DNA of 64,000 nt, from assembly GCA_011525695.1 (NCBI GenBank), contig WYBX01000045.1, forward strand, positions 62,001 to 126,000. The letters are read 5' to 3'. Origin of the DNA: Verrucomicrobiia bacterium. Its GTDB lineage: Bacteria > Verrucomicrobiota > Verrucomicrobiia > Opitutales > Opitutaceae. The translations under genes and the position numbers were made by a program. Below are positions 1 to 8,855 of the stretch, piece after piece; the stretch's first letter is position 1; every line of letters starts with the position of its first letter. The notes below the pieces were generated by a model. The model saw only the letters and a program-made list of their open reading frames with translations, searched no databases and was not told the DNA's origin.

Positions 1-905
1 AGCTGGGAGAGTTCGAGCCGCAGGGCCGATTGGTCCAGCACGCGCAGGACCACGCTTTCGCCGAACTGCGTCGGCAGGGTGGAAACGCGCAAATCGATCG
101 TGCGCCCGCGGACGTGCAACCGGATTCGCCCGTCCTGCGGGAGCCGGCGTTCGGCAATATCCAGGCTGGCCAGGACCTTGATTCGCGAGGTGATCGGCAA
201 GGCGAGCCGGCTGGGCGGCGGTGGCATTTCAAACAGGGCCCCATCCACCCGGTAGCGAATCTTGAGCTCGCGGGCGAAGGGCTCGAAGTGGATGTCGCTC
301 GCCTGTTCGCGCACCGCCTTGCCGAGCACGTGCTGGACGAACCGGATGATTGGCGCCTGTTCCGCCATCGACTCGAGATCGCGCTCCGACCATTCCCGGC
401 TGGAATCCATCGCGTAATCCCCGGTGGGAAGCTGCTGCAACAGCTCCTCGATTCCGGCATCGGAATCATCCTCGCCATAGTGCTGTTGAATCAGAATGCC
501 GACCTGGTCGGGATCGGCGACAAGCAGCCGCACCTGGCGATCAAGGGCGAAGGCGAGATCCTCGGCCGCGTGCGGCCGAAAGGGATCGCCAATGACGAGC
601 TCAAGCATACCGCCGTCATCCCCCAGCGGCAGGACTCCGTAGTCGTGGGCCAGCCGGCCGGGGACGGCGGCAATCGCCTCGCCTGGGATCCCGGCTGGCA
701 ATGCGGCGAGGTAAGGCCAGTTGAGATAGCTGGCGAGGCTGCGCAACAGATCCGCCCGGCCAATCGATCCGAGATCGAGCACGAGATCGGCCAGCGGCCG
801 GCCGGTGGCCTGGTGCTCCTCATTCAACGCATCCAGCTGCGGCAATCCAAGGAGCCGCTGTTCCTTGAGGAATTCATACACTGCGCTGCTGCGACTGGCG
901 AACAT
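1..905 (-). CDS. GspE/PilB-type secretion/pilus assembly ATPase, N-terminal part (runs off the left edge)
   Basis: Reading leftward from the ATG at 905, about 301 codons are open to the window edge. The N-terminal part (roughly residues 1-150) resembles the MshEN/GspE-N domain. It is followed by the start of the ATPase N2 domain, with the family signatures ASDIHFEP, RYRVDGALFE, RLPQDGRI and LRVSTLPTQFGESVVLR. The visible part stops just before the expected Walker A, so catalytic residues are not seen. An in-frame TGA lies two codons upstream of the ATG, which fixes the start. It would power pilus extension or type II secretion at the inner membrane. It is a second PilB-like ATPase beside the pilT and pilB-like genes to its right, so the two may serve different machines or be a duplication. 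Confidence 0.9.
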   Translation of the reverse strand, partial: MFASRSSAVYEFLKEQRLLGLPQLDALNEEHQATGRPLADLVLDLGSIGRADLLRSLASYLNWPYLAALPAGIPGEAIAAVPGRLAHDYGVLPLGDDGGMLELVIGDPFRPHAAEDLAFALDRQVRLLVADPDQVGILIQQHYGEDDSDAGIEELLQQLPTGDYAMDSSREWSERDLESMAEQAPIIRFVQHVLGKAVREQASDIHFEPFARELKIRYRVDGALFEMPPPPSRLALPITSRIKVLASLDIAERRLPQDGRIRLHVRGRTIDLRVSTLPTQFGESVVLRVLDQSALRLELSQ

Positions 906-1015
906 CGGTCACAGCTTGAGCGATCGCGGCATCGCAACGCGACCCGCGGCTATACCCGAAACAGGGGCTAACGGTACCCGACGCGCGCGAAGGGAACGAT
1001 CGATCTATTCAGGAC

Positions 1016-1034
1016 CACGGGCGGGACGCCCGTG
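1016..1034. repeat. Short GC-rich hairpin in the gap between ATPase genes
   Basis: Perfect 8-bp arms CACGGGCG and CGCCCGTG are separated by GGA, in the 220-bp gap between the partial ATPase gene and pilT. No T-tract follows on either strand, so it is not an obvious terminator. From memory, similar hairpins are dispersed in related genomes, but only one copy was noticed here. Confidence 0.4.
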
Positions 1035-1125
1035 TCACGTGAAGCCTTTCAGAACGCATCGCTACGGCGCGACGCCGTGGCCTCGTGGTAACCGGTGCCC
1101 GGTTTCGGACCCGGCGGCTCCCGGC

Positions 1126-2208
1126 TCAAACCTCCCGCAGCTTAAGGCCCATCTGGAGGAACTTCTCGCGCATGACGTTTGGATCCTGCGCCTTTTCGAG
1201 TGCCTCGTCGGGTGAAACCAGTTCGCGATTCACGAGACTCATCAGGTGGGTGTCCATGGTGATCATCCCCAGCTGCGCGCCGGTCTGGATGTCGGACGAG
1301 ATCCGGAAGGTCTTGTTCTCGCGAATCAGCGAGCCGATCGACGTCGTGTTGACCATGATCTCGTAGCCGGCAATCCGGCCGCCGCCGACCTTCTTGCACA
1401 GCACCTGGGAGATCACGGCGACGAGCGACGAAGCCAGCTGCGTTCGGATCATATCCTTCATGTTGGCCGGAAAGGCATCGACAATCCGATCGACCGTCTT
1501 GGCCGCGCTGTTCGTGTGCAGCGTGCCGAAGACCAGGTGACCGGTTTCCGCCGCGCTGATGGCCGCCTCGATCGTCTCGAGGTCGCGCATTTCACCCACG
1601 AGGATGACATCGGGATCCTGCCGCAGCGCGCGCCGGATCGCCTCGGCGAAACTCGGCACGTCCACGTGCACTTCGCGCTGGGTGACGACGCAGCGTTTGT
1701 GGTTGTGGTAATATTCGATCGGATCCTCGATCGTGATGATGTGTCCGTCGCGGGCTTCGTTGATGTAATTAATCATCGAAGCCAGCGTGGTGGACTTGCC
1801 GGAACCCGTCGGGCCGGTGACCAGGATGAGCCCTCGGGGACGAAAGAGCAGTTCGCGAATCTTGTCGGGCAGGCCGATATCGCGAAGGCCGAACATCTTG
1901 TAGGGAATCTGCCGCAGCACCATGCCGTAGTTGGTCTTGGCTTTCATGACCGACACGCGGAACCGCGCCTTCTCGCCGAACGCGAAACCGAAGTCGGCGC
2001 CGCCGTTGAGCTTCACATTGCTGACATGGGTGTCGGGCGTGATCGACAGCATCAGCTTCTCCGTATCGCTGGGTGTGAGCGCCGGGCCGTCGATGGGGGT
2101 CATGCTGCCGCTCAGCCGAATGGTCGGCGGCTGGCCAACCTGCAGATGGAGATCGGAGGCGCCTTGGTCGACCATCAGGTCGAGCAGGTCATTCATTTCG
2201 TAGCTCAT
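1126..2208 (-). CDS. pilT: Type IV pilus retraction ATPase PilT
   Basis: The 360-aa length is normal for PilT. An N-terminal PAS-like domain (about 1-100, with ASDLHLQVG) precedes the RecA-like core. Walker [10 protein letters not shown] lies near residue 131. The Asp box contains [11 protein letters not shown], the Walker [10 protein letters not shown], and the His box [14 protein letters not shown]. PilT depolymerises pili from the cytoplasmic face of the inner membrane and drives twitching, surface attachment and DNA uptake. The gene lies 21 bases downstream of the PilB-like gene on the same strand, so co-transcription of antagonistic extension and retraction motors is likely. The [11 protein letters not shown] segment is typical of PilT rather than PilB. 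The call is secure; PilU is the only close alternative. Confidence 0.96.
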   Translation of the reverse strand: MSYEMNDLLDLMVDQGASDLHLQVGQPPTIRLSGSMTPIDGPALTPSDTEKLMLSITPDTHVSNVKLNGGADFGFAFGEKARFRVSVMKAKTNYGMVLRQIPYKMFGLRDIGLPDKIRELLFRPRGLILVTGPTGSGKSTTLASMINYINEARDGHIITIEDPIEYYHNHKRCVVTQREVHVDVPSFAEAIRRALRQDPDVILVGEMRDLETIEAAISAAETGHLVFGTLHTNSAAKTVDRIVDAFPANMKDMIRTQLASSLVAVISQVLCKKVGGGRIAGYEIMVNTTSIGSLIRENKTFRISSDIQTGAQLGMITMDTHLMSLVNRELVSPDEALEKAQDPNVMREKFLQMGLKLREV

Positions 2209-2229
2209 GGGTTGAAGCGTTTGTTCGGG

Positions 2230-3969
2230 CTAACTGGCATCGCCTACCGTGATGGAAGCGACCTCGGTGATCGTGGTCAAACCTGCGATGGCCTTGCGCA
2301 CACCATCTTCGCGCATCGTGCGCATGCCAAGTTCGCGGGCTTTCTGCCGCAATGCCGAGGTGCCGCTCCCTTCGTGTATGAGGCCCTGGAGTTCCTCGTT
2401 GATGCTGAAAATCTCGAAGATTCCCATCCGGCCCCGATATCCCGTTCCGTTGCAGTAGGCGCATCCGTCTCCTCGCGCGAAAGTCGCACTTGCGGCTCGG
2501 GCCGCGTCGATCCCCACGCTGCGCAGCTCCACCGGGCCGGGCATGTCTGGCCGCCGGCAGCGGGGGCAGATGCGCCGGACCAGCCGTTGTGCCATTGCGG
2601 CCCGAAGCGCCGTTGACACGAGGAAAGGCTTGATCCCGAGGTCGACGAGCCGTGAGACCGCACGCGGCGCGTCGTTGGTGTGCAGGGTGGAGAAGACCAT
2701 GTGACCGGTGAGCGCCGCATGGAGTGCAATCTCGGCCGTCTCCCGGTCTCGGATCTCGCCGACCATGATCACATTCGGAGCCTGCCGGAGGATCGACCGG
2801 AGCGCCGCCGCAAACGTCAGGCCAAGGTCCGGACGGACCGGCACCTGATTGATCCCGTCGAGTTGAAACTCCACCGGATCCTCAACCGTGATGATCTTCC
2901 TGTCGGTCTGATTCAACCGCTGGAGACAGCTGTAGAGGGTCGTGGTCTTGCCGGAACCAGTGGGGCCCGTGATCAGGAGCAATCCGTCGGGTAGTGTGAT
3001 CATCCGGTCGAAGGTCACGGCGTCATCCGCCAGGAATCCCAGCTCACCCAGACCGAGACGCAGTCCCTCCTGATCCAGGATTCGCATGACGATGCTCTCG
3101 CCATGGGCGGTCGGGAGCGACGAGACGCGAAGGTCGACCGGCCGGCCCTGCACCGCGATCTGGATCCTTCCGTCCTGCGGTACCCGCTTTTCGGCGATGC
3201 TGATGTTGGCCATGAGCTTGAGCCGCGAAACGATGGCCAGTTGCATCCGCTTGGGCGGCCCTTCGACTTCAAGCAATCCACCGTCGACCCGGTAGCGCAG
3301 CCGGCAGCGTTTCTCCAACGGTTCAAGGTGAATATCCGATGCCCGCCGCTGGATGGCCTGGAGGATGATCTGATGGGCGAGTTGGATAATCGGTGCATCG
3401 GCATCGCGCTCCGGGCTGCCGGTGGCCTCCGTTCGGCTCCCCTCCTCAGGTGGTGCGGCCTCACCAACGGCGTCGAGCAACTCTTCGAGCGGCGCGCTGG
3501 CATCCGGTCCATAGCAGCGGACAATCGCTGCCGTCACCTCGCTGGGAACGGCCACCACCAGGTCCAAAGGCACTGGCACCTCATGCCGCAGCGCGTCGAT
3601 GGCATCGGTATCCAGGGGATCGGAGATGGCGACGCGCAACCGGTCTCCGTCGCGTTGCAGCGGGATCAACCGGTATTTCGCCGCCAAGGCACGGGAAACG
3701 AGCGCCAATGCGTCTTTGGGAATCCGAGTGGACGCCAGATCCGGCGCCAGCGGGAGCCTGAACTCGGCGGCCAGCAGTTCTGCGACCTGCCGTTCCGCCA
3801 GGACACCCTGCTCTGCGAGGCGGGCCAGCAACCCCGCCGGCCTGGCCGGCCCCGCTGCGGCCAGCGCAGCCTCGGCCGCCTGGACTTGCTCCGGGCGCAG
3901 CCATCCGCGATTCAAGGCCAGCCGCACCACGAATTCGTCCGCGGCCGCAGTGCTGGGGAGCGGGCTCAT
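2230..3969 (-). CDS. GspE/PulE/PilB family assembly ATPase
   Basis: This 579-aa protein has a MshEN-type N-terminal domain (about 1-160), an N2 domain (ASDIHLEP, RYRVDGGLLE, RVPQDGRIQI) and a RecA core. The core shows Walker A GPTGSGKTTT, Asp box ITVEDPVEFQL, Walker B VIMVGEIRD and His box TGHMVFSTLHTND. A four-cysteine zinc motif (CPRC...CAYC) precedes GYRGRMGIFEIF, as in PilB/GspE extension ATPases. It would energise pilin or pseudopilin polymerisation. Start ATG 3969 lies 27 bases downstream of the rho stop and it is followed closely by pilT. PilB is more likely than GspE because of the PilT neighbour, but the sequence alone does not decide. Confidence 0.93.
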   Translation of the reverse strand: MSPLPSTAAADEFVVRLALNRGWLRPEQVQAAEAALAAAGPARPAGLLARLAEQGVLAERQVAELLAAEFRLPLAPDLASTRIPKDALALVSRALAAKYRLIPLQRDGDRLRVAISDPLDTDAIDALRHEVPVPLDLVVAVPSEVTAAIVRCYGPDASAPLEELLDAVGEAAPPEEGSRTEATGSPERDADAPIIQLAHQIILQAIQRRASDIHLEPLEKRCRLRYRVDGGLLEVEGPPKRMQLAIVSRLKLMANISIAEKRVPQDGRIQIAVQGRPVDLRVSSLPTAHGESIVMRILDQEGLRLGLGELGFLADDAVTFDRMITLPDGLLLITGPTGSGKTTTLYSCLQRLNQTDRKIITVEDPVEFQLDGINQVPVRPDLGLTFAAALRSILRQAPNVIMVGEIRDRETAEIALHAALTGHMVFSTLHTNDAPRAVSRLVDLGIKPFLVSTALRAAMAQRLVRRICPRCRRPDMPGPVELRSVGIDAARAASATFARGDGCAYCNGTGYRGRMGIFEIFSINEELQGLIHEGSGTSALRQKARELGMRTMREDGVRKAIAGLTTITEVASITVGDAS

Positions 3970-3996
3970 CGCGGCATGGCGTTGGTCTCCGACCCG

Positions 3997-6033
3997 CTAC
4001 TTCGGGGCGAGGGCGAGGAGGAACTCGGCGTTCGAACCGGTCTTCTTGAGCCGGGTGATGAGCATTTCCATCGACTCGATCGGGCCGAGGCCCTGCATCG
4101 CGCGGCGCAGCCCGTAGATTCGCTGCAGTTCCTCGGGATGATAGATGAGCTCCTCCTTGCGCGTGCCCGAGCGATCGATGTTGATCGCAGGGAAAATCCG
4201 GCGCTCGACCAGCCCGCGATCCAGGTGGAGCTCGGAATTGCCGGTGCCCTTGAACTCCTCGAAGATAATTTCATCCATCCGGCTGCCGGTATCGACCAGC
4301 GCACTGGCGATGATCGTCAGGCTGCCGCCACCCTCGATGTTGCGGGCCGAACCGAAGAACCGCTTGGGCTTCTGCAGCGCATTGGATTCCAAGCCGCCGG
4401 ACATCGTCTTGCCGCCGCTCCCGGTAAGCGCGTTGTAGGCGCGCGCAAGCCGCGTGATCGAATCGAGCAGCACCACGACGTGCTCGCCCTGCTCGACCCG
4501 CCGCCGGCAGATCTCAATCACCATTTCCGCACAATGGACATGACTCTCGGGCGTCTCGTCGAAAGTCGATGAAACGACCTCGCCCTTGGTGTGGCGGCGG
4601 AAGTCGGTGACTTCCTCGGGCCGCTCGTCGATCAGCAGGAGGATGAGCTTTACCTCGGGGCTGTTCGCGGAAAGCGAATTGGCGATGTTCTGCAGCAGGA
4701 TGGTCTTGCCGGTCCGCGGTGGGGCGACGATCAGCCCGCGTTGGCCGAACCCGATCGGGGTGAGGATGTCCACGGCCCGCATCGAGACGTCCTTGCTGTG
4801 GACTTCCGAATTCTCGAGCAGGATCCGCTGCAGCGGGTAATAGGGGACGAGTTCCTCGAAGGGCGTGACCTTCGAGATTTCGTCCGGCGGGAGGCCCATC
4901 ACGCTTTCGATCCGGACGACCGACGGGCAGCGTTCGCCCTCCTGCGGCGGCTGCAGCACGACCTCGAGCCGGTGGCCGCGCTTGAGCCCGTAACGCCGGA
5001 CGAGGCTGTCGGGGAGGTAGGGATCCTCGGGATACAGGCGGTAATTGACATGTTCGTGCACCACGAACGAGCCGCGGTCGTTCTGGTCGACGTAGCCGGT
5101 GTCGCGCAAGGTGCGTTTCGCGGTGGTGGCGAAGCGGAAGATTTCGGTGATGAGTTGCCGCTTGTTCGGCGCGCCCTCGAACTGGACCCCGAGGCTGCGG
5201 GCGTAACTGGTCAGATCCGCGAGGTTTTTCGCGTAAATCTGGTTGAGCGCGAGCGGTTCGCCCTGCCCGTTCGCGAGTTCCTGGGCCAGCGCGTCCAGGG
5301 CGGCGAGATCGTTGAAGCGCGAGGGATTCGGGAGTTCGCCCAGCACCGGCGCACTGCTGGGGGGCGGCGGCTGCGGCGGGTGCTGTTCGCGCGGAGGGCC
5401 TCCCCCGCCCTGCCAGTTGCCATGACGACCGCGTTTGCGCTTGCCGTGCTTCCAGAACCCACGATCACCACCTCCACCCTGCCAGTCGCCCCGGCCGCCA
5501 CCCTGGCCCTGCGGTTGGGGCGGTTTGGGTGTCGCCGGCTGATCCTGCGACGGGGGTGGCTGGGATGGCGTGGTCTCGCCGCCGGGTGTCGCCGGCCGCG
5601 GCTCGAAAGTTGGCCGCTGGGCCGTCGCGCCGGCATCGGGGCGTCTATCGCTGTCGGCCGGGCTTGGCGCGCCGGACCGATCGGGGCGTCCTGCCGGTTC
5701 CGCCGGCTGTGTCGGCTCGTTCCGCGCAGCGCGTTCGGAAGGCGCAGCCGGCCGCGAATCGGTTCCACTGCGCTCGTGGTCGCTGGTGCGGGGAGCCGTT
5801 TCACGATCGCGGGGAGGCTCCTCCCGAGGTGCGGGGGCGCGTGTTTCTGGCGCGTCCGTCGGGATTTCCAACTGCTCGACTCGTGGCCGGCGGGCCGGTT
5901 TCTCGGCTTTTTCCGGCTTGGGCTTCCTGGGGCGGGCAGCCGCGGCGCGGGGCCGGCGGGACTTCTTTTCCCCGGCTTCGGAGGTGCGGGCGGCGGACGA
6001 CGGCTCGTCGTCGGATTTGTGAGAGGAGGCCAT
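3997..6033 (-). CDS. rho: Transcription termination factor Rho with long disordered N-terminal extension
   Basis: At 678 aa this is far longer than the usual ~420 aa. The C-terminal ~400 residues are a canonical Rho: RNA-binding cold-shock-like domain (about 300-380), then the ATPase with APPRTGKT near residue 435, [15 protein letters not shown], the [12 protein letters not shown] and SGGLESNAL loops, and the ending [14 protein letters not shown]. The first ~240 residues are low complexity: Lys/Arg/Pro/Ala-rich, then Gly-rich with repeated WQGGGG blocks and a polyproline run. Such insertions occur in Rho of several high-GC or Bacteroidota lineages, where they add RNA affinity or condensate formation. 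The gene sits between coaE and the pilB-like gene on the same strand. Confidence 0.97.
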   Translation of the reverse strand: MASSHKSDDEPSSAARTSEAGEKKSRRPRAAAARPRKPKPEKAEKPARRPRVEQLEIPTDAPETRAPAPREEPPRDRETAPRTSDHERSGTDSRPAAPSERAARNEPTQPAEPAGRPDRSGAPSPADSDRRPDAGATAQRPTFEPRPATPGGETTPSQPPPSQDQPATPKPPQPQGQGGGRGDWQGGGGDRGFWKHGKRKRGRHGNWQGGGGPPREQHPPQPPPPSSAPVLGELPNPSRFNDLAALDALAQELANGQGEPLALNQIYAKNLADLTSYARSLGVQFEGAPNKRQLITEIFRFATTAKRTLRDTGYVDQNDRGSFVVHEHVNYRLYPEDPYLPDSLVRRYGLKRGHRLEVVLQPPQEGERCPSVVRIESVMGLPPDEISKVTPFEELVPYYPLQRILLENSEVHSKDVSMRAVDILTPIGFGQRGLIVAPPRTGKTILLQNIANSLSANSPEVKLILLLIDERPEEVTDFRRHTKGEVVSSTFDETPESHVHCAEMVIEICRRRVEQGEHVVVLLDSITRLARAYNALTGSGGKTMSGGLESNALQKPKRFFGSARNIEGGGSLTIIASALVDTGSRMDEIIFEEFKGTGNSELHLDRGLVERRIFPAINIDRSGTRKEELIYHPEELQRIYGLRRAMQGLGPIESMEMLITRLKKTGSNAEFLLALAPK

Positions 6034-6090
6034 GGAGTTGGGTTCGGAAGGGATGGCGCCGTGCAGTGGGTGCGCCGGCGGGCCGAAGAT

Positions 6091-6672
6091 TCAAGCCGCC
6101 TCGAGAGCTTGGGCCAAACGATCGACCTCGGCTTCAAGGAATTCGGGGCTGCCCTCGTTCCACAAGACAAAGTCGGAAAGCTCGATCTTTCGCGCCAGCG
6201 GCAGTTGCTTGGAAATTCGCTGCCCGGCGAGCCCCCGCGGAAGGCCGCGTTGCTCCAGTCGGGCAAGTTGCTGGGCCGGAGCACACGCGACGCATACGGT
6301 GAAATCAAACCAATTTTCCAGCCCCTTTTCGAAGAGCAGCGGCACTTCCACCGCCCACCGGGCCTTCGGGGCGGACGCGAACGCTGTCCGCCAGGCGGCA
6401 AAAACTCCCGGATGTACGAGTTGCTCGAGCCATTGGCGCTCCGCGTCGTCCTGGAACACCCGGGCGGCGAGGACTGGCCGGTTGACTCCGCCATCAGGAC
6501 CGAGAATCCCGTCGCCGTGGCGCGCCCTAAGCGCAGCAACGACTTCCGGCTGGATGAGCACTTCGTCGCGGACAATTTGATCGGAGTCGAGCCGGCGAAA
6601 GCCACGCCTTTCAAACAGCCGTGCCACCGTCGATTTGCCACACCCCATCCCGCCGGTTATGCCCACAATCAT
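6091..6672 (-). CDS. coaE: Dephospho-CoA kinase
   Basis: CoaE phosphorylates the ribose 3'-OH of dephospho-CoA, the last step of coenzyme A synthesis, in the cytoplasm. From ATG 6672 the protein is 193 aa, the usual length. It opens with IVGITGGMGCGKST (P-loop), followed by the DSDQIVRD substrate motif, EVPLLFEKG, and the LID-like region LARLEQRGLPRGLAGQRISKQLP. A longer reading from 6720 adds 16 residues ahead of the conserved MIVGITGG start. I prefer 6672, because GAGG lies just upstream and family members begin there. It precedes rho by 57 bases on the same strand and probably shares its transcript. Confidence 0.95.
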   Translation of the reverse strand: MIVGITGGMGCGKSTVARLFERRGFRRLDSDQIVRDEVLIQPEVVAALRARHGDGILGPDGGVNRPVLAARVFQDDAERQWLEQLVHPGVFAAWRTAFASAPKARWAVEVPLLFEKGLENWFDFTVCVACAPAQQLARLEQRGLPRGLAGQRISKQLPLARKIELSDFVLWNEGSPEFLEAEVDRLAQALEAA

Positions 6673-6794
6673 GTGCCTCAAGTGTTCGGCCAGCTTTGGG
6701 CTTGCCGCTCCCATCCGCAAATTCTTAATCGGCTGACCGCCTGCCCCAAAACCACATTTGGGATCGCCCTTCGTCCCCCACCTTCCGCGCCGGC

Positions 6795-7661
6795 ATGTTT
6801 ACTCCCGTCGATACCAAGAACGCCCCGGCCGTCGCCGCTTACGTGAACGAGAGATTTGCGGCGATGTATCCCGGCGCTGCGCCACGGTGGTTGAAGGTCA
6901 TTTTTCGCGACGTCCAGGATTTGTTCAACGGGCTCCATCCCGATTACGCGGCGGTTGACCTGCGTTACCACGATCTCGAGCACACCCTCCAGGCTGCCGT
7001 CTGCATTACGCAAATCCTCGAAGGCAGGCAGCTGGCCGGGGTCGAGCCGCGGATCGACGCGCGGCAGTTCGAATTGGCGATTTCCGGCGTCCTCCTGCAC
7101 GACTCGGGTTATTTGAAGCTCCGCTCGGACACATCGGGAACCGGCGCGAAATACACCTTCTGCCATGTGCTGCGCAGCTGCGCCTACACCGCCTCCTATC
7201 TCCCCTCGCTCGGCGCCACCGATGTCGAGGTCGAGGCTGTCCTGGGTGCGATCAACTGCACGGGACCAACCAAGCAGATCAGCCGGTTGAATTTCCGCGA
7301 GCCGGTCGAGCGGGTCATCGGCTGCGCGACGGCCACGGCGGACTACCTCGGGCAGATGGCCGCACCGGATTACCCCGATGAGCTTGAAATCCTTTTCCAT
7401 GAGTTCGAGGAGTCCGACAATTTCATCCACCTGCCGCCGGCGCGACGGATGTTCAAGTCGGTGGAGGAATTGAAGGCGCGGACCCCGCATTTCTGGCGGA
7501 GCTTCGTGAAGCCGAAGCTCGAGACGGATTTCCAGGCGGTCCACCGGTTCCTGGCGCGACCCTACCCCCAGGGGCCGAATCCCTATATCGAGGCGATCGA
7601 GGCGAATATCGCCGAGATCGAGCGCCGGCTCGGCGCCAGGCACCTGGTGGCGCAGGCGTGA
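6795..7661 (+). CDS. HD-domain metal-dependent phosphohydrolase
   Basis: This 288-aa soluble protein has an HD-type arrangement: the His pair in RYHDLEHTLQ (about residues 59-68), then LLHDSGYL (about 99-106), a later His in FCHVLRSC, and an acidic helix near ATATADYLGQMA. Together these match the H...HD...D metal site of HD/PDE-like hydrolases. No signal peptide or membrane segment is visible. The substrate cannot be read from sequence; nucleotide or cyclic nucleotide hydrolysis is the family generality. It diverges from coaE across 122 bp, and no partner gene suggests a pathway. The ATG at 6795 follows a short leader with no strong Shine-Dalgarno sequence. Confidence 0.8.
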   Translation: MFTPVDTKNAPAVAAYVNERFAAMYPGAAPRWLKVIFRDVQDLFNGLHPDYAAVDLRYHDLEHTLQAAVCITQILEGRQLAGVEPRIDARQFELAISGVLLHDSGYLKLRSDTSGTGAKYTFCHVLRSCAYTASYLPSLGATDVEVEAVLGAINCTGPTKQISRLNFREPVERVIGCATATADYLGQMAAPDYPDELEILFHEFEESDNFIHLPPARRMFKSVEELKARTPHFWRSFVKPKLETDFQAVHRFLARPYPQGPNPYIEAIEANIAEIERRLGARHLVAQA

Positions 7662-7799
7662 GCCTCGTGGGCGGCAACGCTCTCCATCGGCCACCGCGCG
7701 GTCAGATTCGTTTTCTCGGGAGAGAGCACCGCTTTCAGCTTTCGCGATCGCCTGAGCTGCTATTCGAGTTCCCGCTGCGTGCGTGCTGGGCGCCCCGCG

Positions 7800-7982
7800 C
7801 TATAATTTCCAGTGTTGGCCGACAAACCGCACCGGCTTCAGTGCCGGCTTGAGCTGGCTGGCAAACGACGCGAAGGCCAGGAATCGCTCCGCTGGTTGCA
7901 GCGAGACGGGTGGCGGTCGCGGCGTCTTCCGGTCCGCGGCCGTCTTCAGCTGGAGTTTTTCCTGTTCGCTAAGCCGTGCCAT
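7800..7982 (-). CDS. Small basic protein translationally coupled to the nucleotidyltransferase
   Basis: This 60-residue ORF begins inside the last codons of the nucleotidyltransferase gene (14-base overlap) and ends WKL. It opens MARLSEQEKLQLKTAA, continues through a basic, Pro-rich stretch, and has a FASFASQLKP segment. I do not recognise a named family. Overlapping starts of this kind usually mean translational coupling and a functional pair; a partner or antidote to the nucleotidyltransferase is one possibility. It could still be a chance ORF, but the coupling and compact amphipathic character favour a gene. Confidence 0.55.
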   Translation of the reverse strand: MARLSEQEKLQLKTAADRKTPRPPPVSLQPAERFLAFASFASQLKPALKPVRFVGQHWKL

Positions 7983-8523
7983 GGATCGATTTCAGTTCGG
8001 GCAGCTTGTCCTCGAAATGAAACAGCCGCAAGTAGTCCTCCATGAGTTCCCAATCCAGCGCGAGGCCTCGTTCGCCGGCGGCGGAGAGGAGCAGGCCGAT
8101 GTCATGCCAGTCGGCAAGCGCGCGGGTGGAATCGTTCGCGAGGGCCTGAATTTTCAGGCCGATGACGTCTTCGATCGTCACGACTGGCAGCGTCAGGTCG
8201 GCGCCGACCGGCAGCCGCTCGGCGCGACGCAACATGCCCAGGCTCGGTCCGCGGAACGCGTGGAGGATGTCGATCCGGCCCCACACCTCGTCGGGGTTGA
8301 GGTAGTGCGAGACGTTCTCGGAGTGAAATTCGCGGCGATAACCCAGCTTTATCAGGATGTCATGGGCGACTTTCAGATCGTCGAGCATCAGGATGAAATC
8401 GAGATCCATGGTGGCGCGCTGCACGCCGCGGAGCGCCATGGCGAATCCGCCGATCAGGGCATAGCGCACCCGAGCGGCGTCGAGCCGGCTGGAGAGGGCG
8501 GCGATGACCTGGGCAAAATCCAT
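7969..8523 (-). CDS. Nucleotidyltransferase-fold protein, AbiEii/MNT-like
   Basis: This 184-aa protein carries the Pol-beta-like nucleotidyltransferase signature: YALIGGFAMALRGVQRATMDLDFIL, a GG(F) motif followed by a D-x-D pair at about residues 40-42. A further acidic residue lies in GRIDILHAF and a helical C-terminal half follows (IEDVIGLKIQALAND). The family includes type IV AbiEii toxins and minimal nucleotidyltransferases that AMPylate or transfer nucleotides to RNA or protein. The usual AbiEi antitoxin is absent upstream. Instead a 60-aa ORF overlaps the 3' end. A toxin-antitoxin or defence role is possible but is inference only. Confidence 0.8.
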   Translation of the reverse strand: MDFAQVIAALSSRLDAARVRYALIGGFAMALRGVQRATMDLDFILMLDDLKVAHDILIKLGYRREFHSENVSHYLNPDEVWGRIDILHAFRGPSLGMLRRAERLPVGADLTLPVVTIEDVIGLKIQALANDSTRALADWHDIGLLLSAAGERGLALDWELMEDYLRLFHFEDKLPELKSIHGTA

Positions 8524-8600
8524 CGGAAGTCTGCGCTACGGATGCTGGCGCAAGGGACCCGGCAGGAGCAAGGCTGGCCGCACCCGCGACGCCGGCAACA

Positions 8601-8624
8601 TTGAGCGTTGAGTGTTCAGCGTTG
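8601..8624. repeat. Imperfect tandem repeat in a gene-free gap
   Basis: Two copies of AGCGTTG (8604-8610 and 8618-8624) sit in a short tandem tract inside the 332-bp gap 8524-8855. The tract resembles dispersed intergenic repeats I associate with this phylum, but only this copy was noticed. The rest of the gap shows no convincing gene, hairpin or promoter. Confidence 0.35.
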
Positions 8625-8855
8625 CGCGTCGAGGTTTGGCGCAGCCCCCCCACGACCTCCCAGTTTTCCATGTTTTGGGATTCTCAGGTCAGCGCCGGGC
8701 ACTGCTGCAGGAGGTTTTCGAATGGCACTCGATCACGAGCTTTGCCGAGTCACATTGATGGCGGAAGTCGCCGCGGAACGGTAACCTTCAAAAAGATTAA
8801 GGTCTGGGGCAATTTCAGATCTGCATCACCACGGCCACGCCGTTTATCGCAGTTG

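Noticed and set aside
30..971. Plus-strand open frame of 313 codons
   Set aside because: Antisense to the partial GspE/PilB-like gene; its composition is that of a high-GC shadow frame and it has no recognisable domain.
4591..6846. Plus-strand open frame of 751 codons
   Set aside because: Antisense to rho and coaE, whose families are unambiguous; the long opening results from GC bias.
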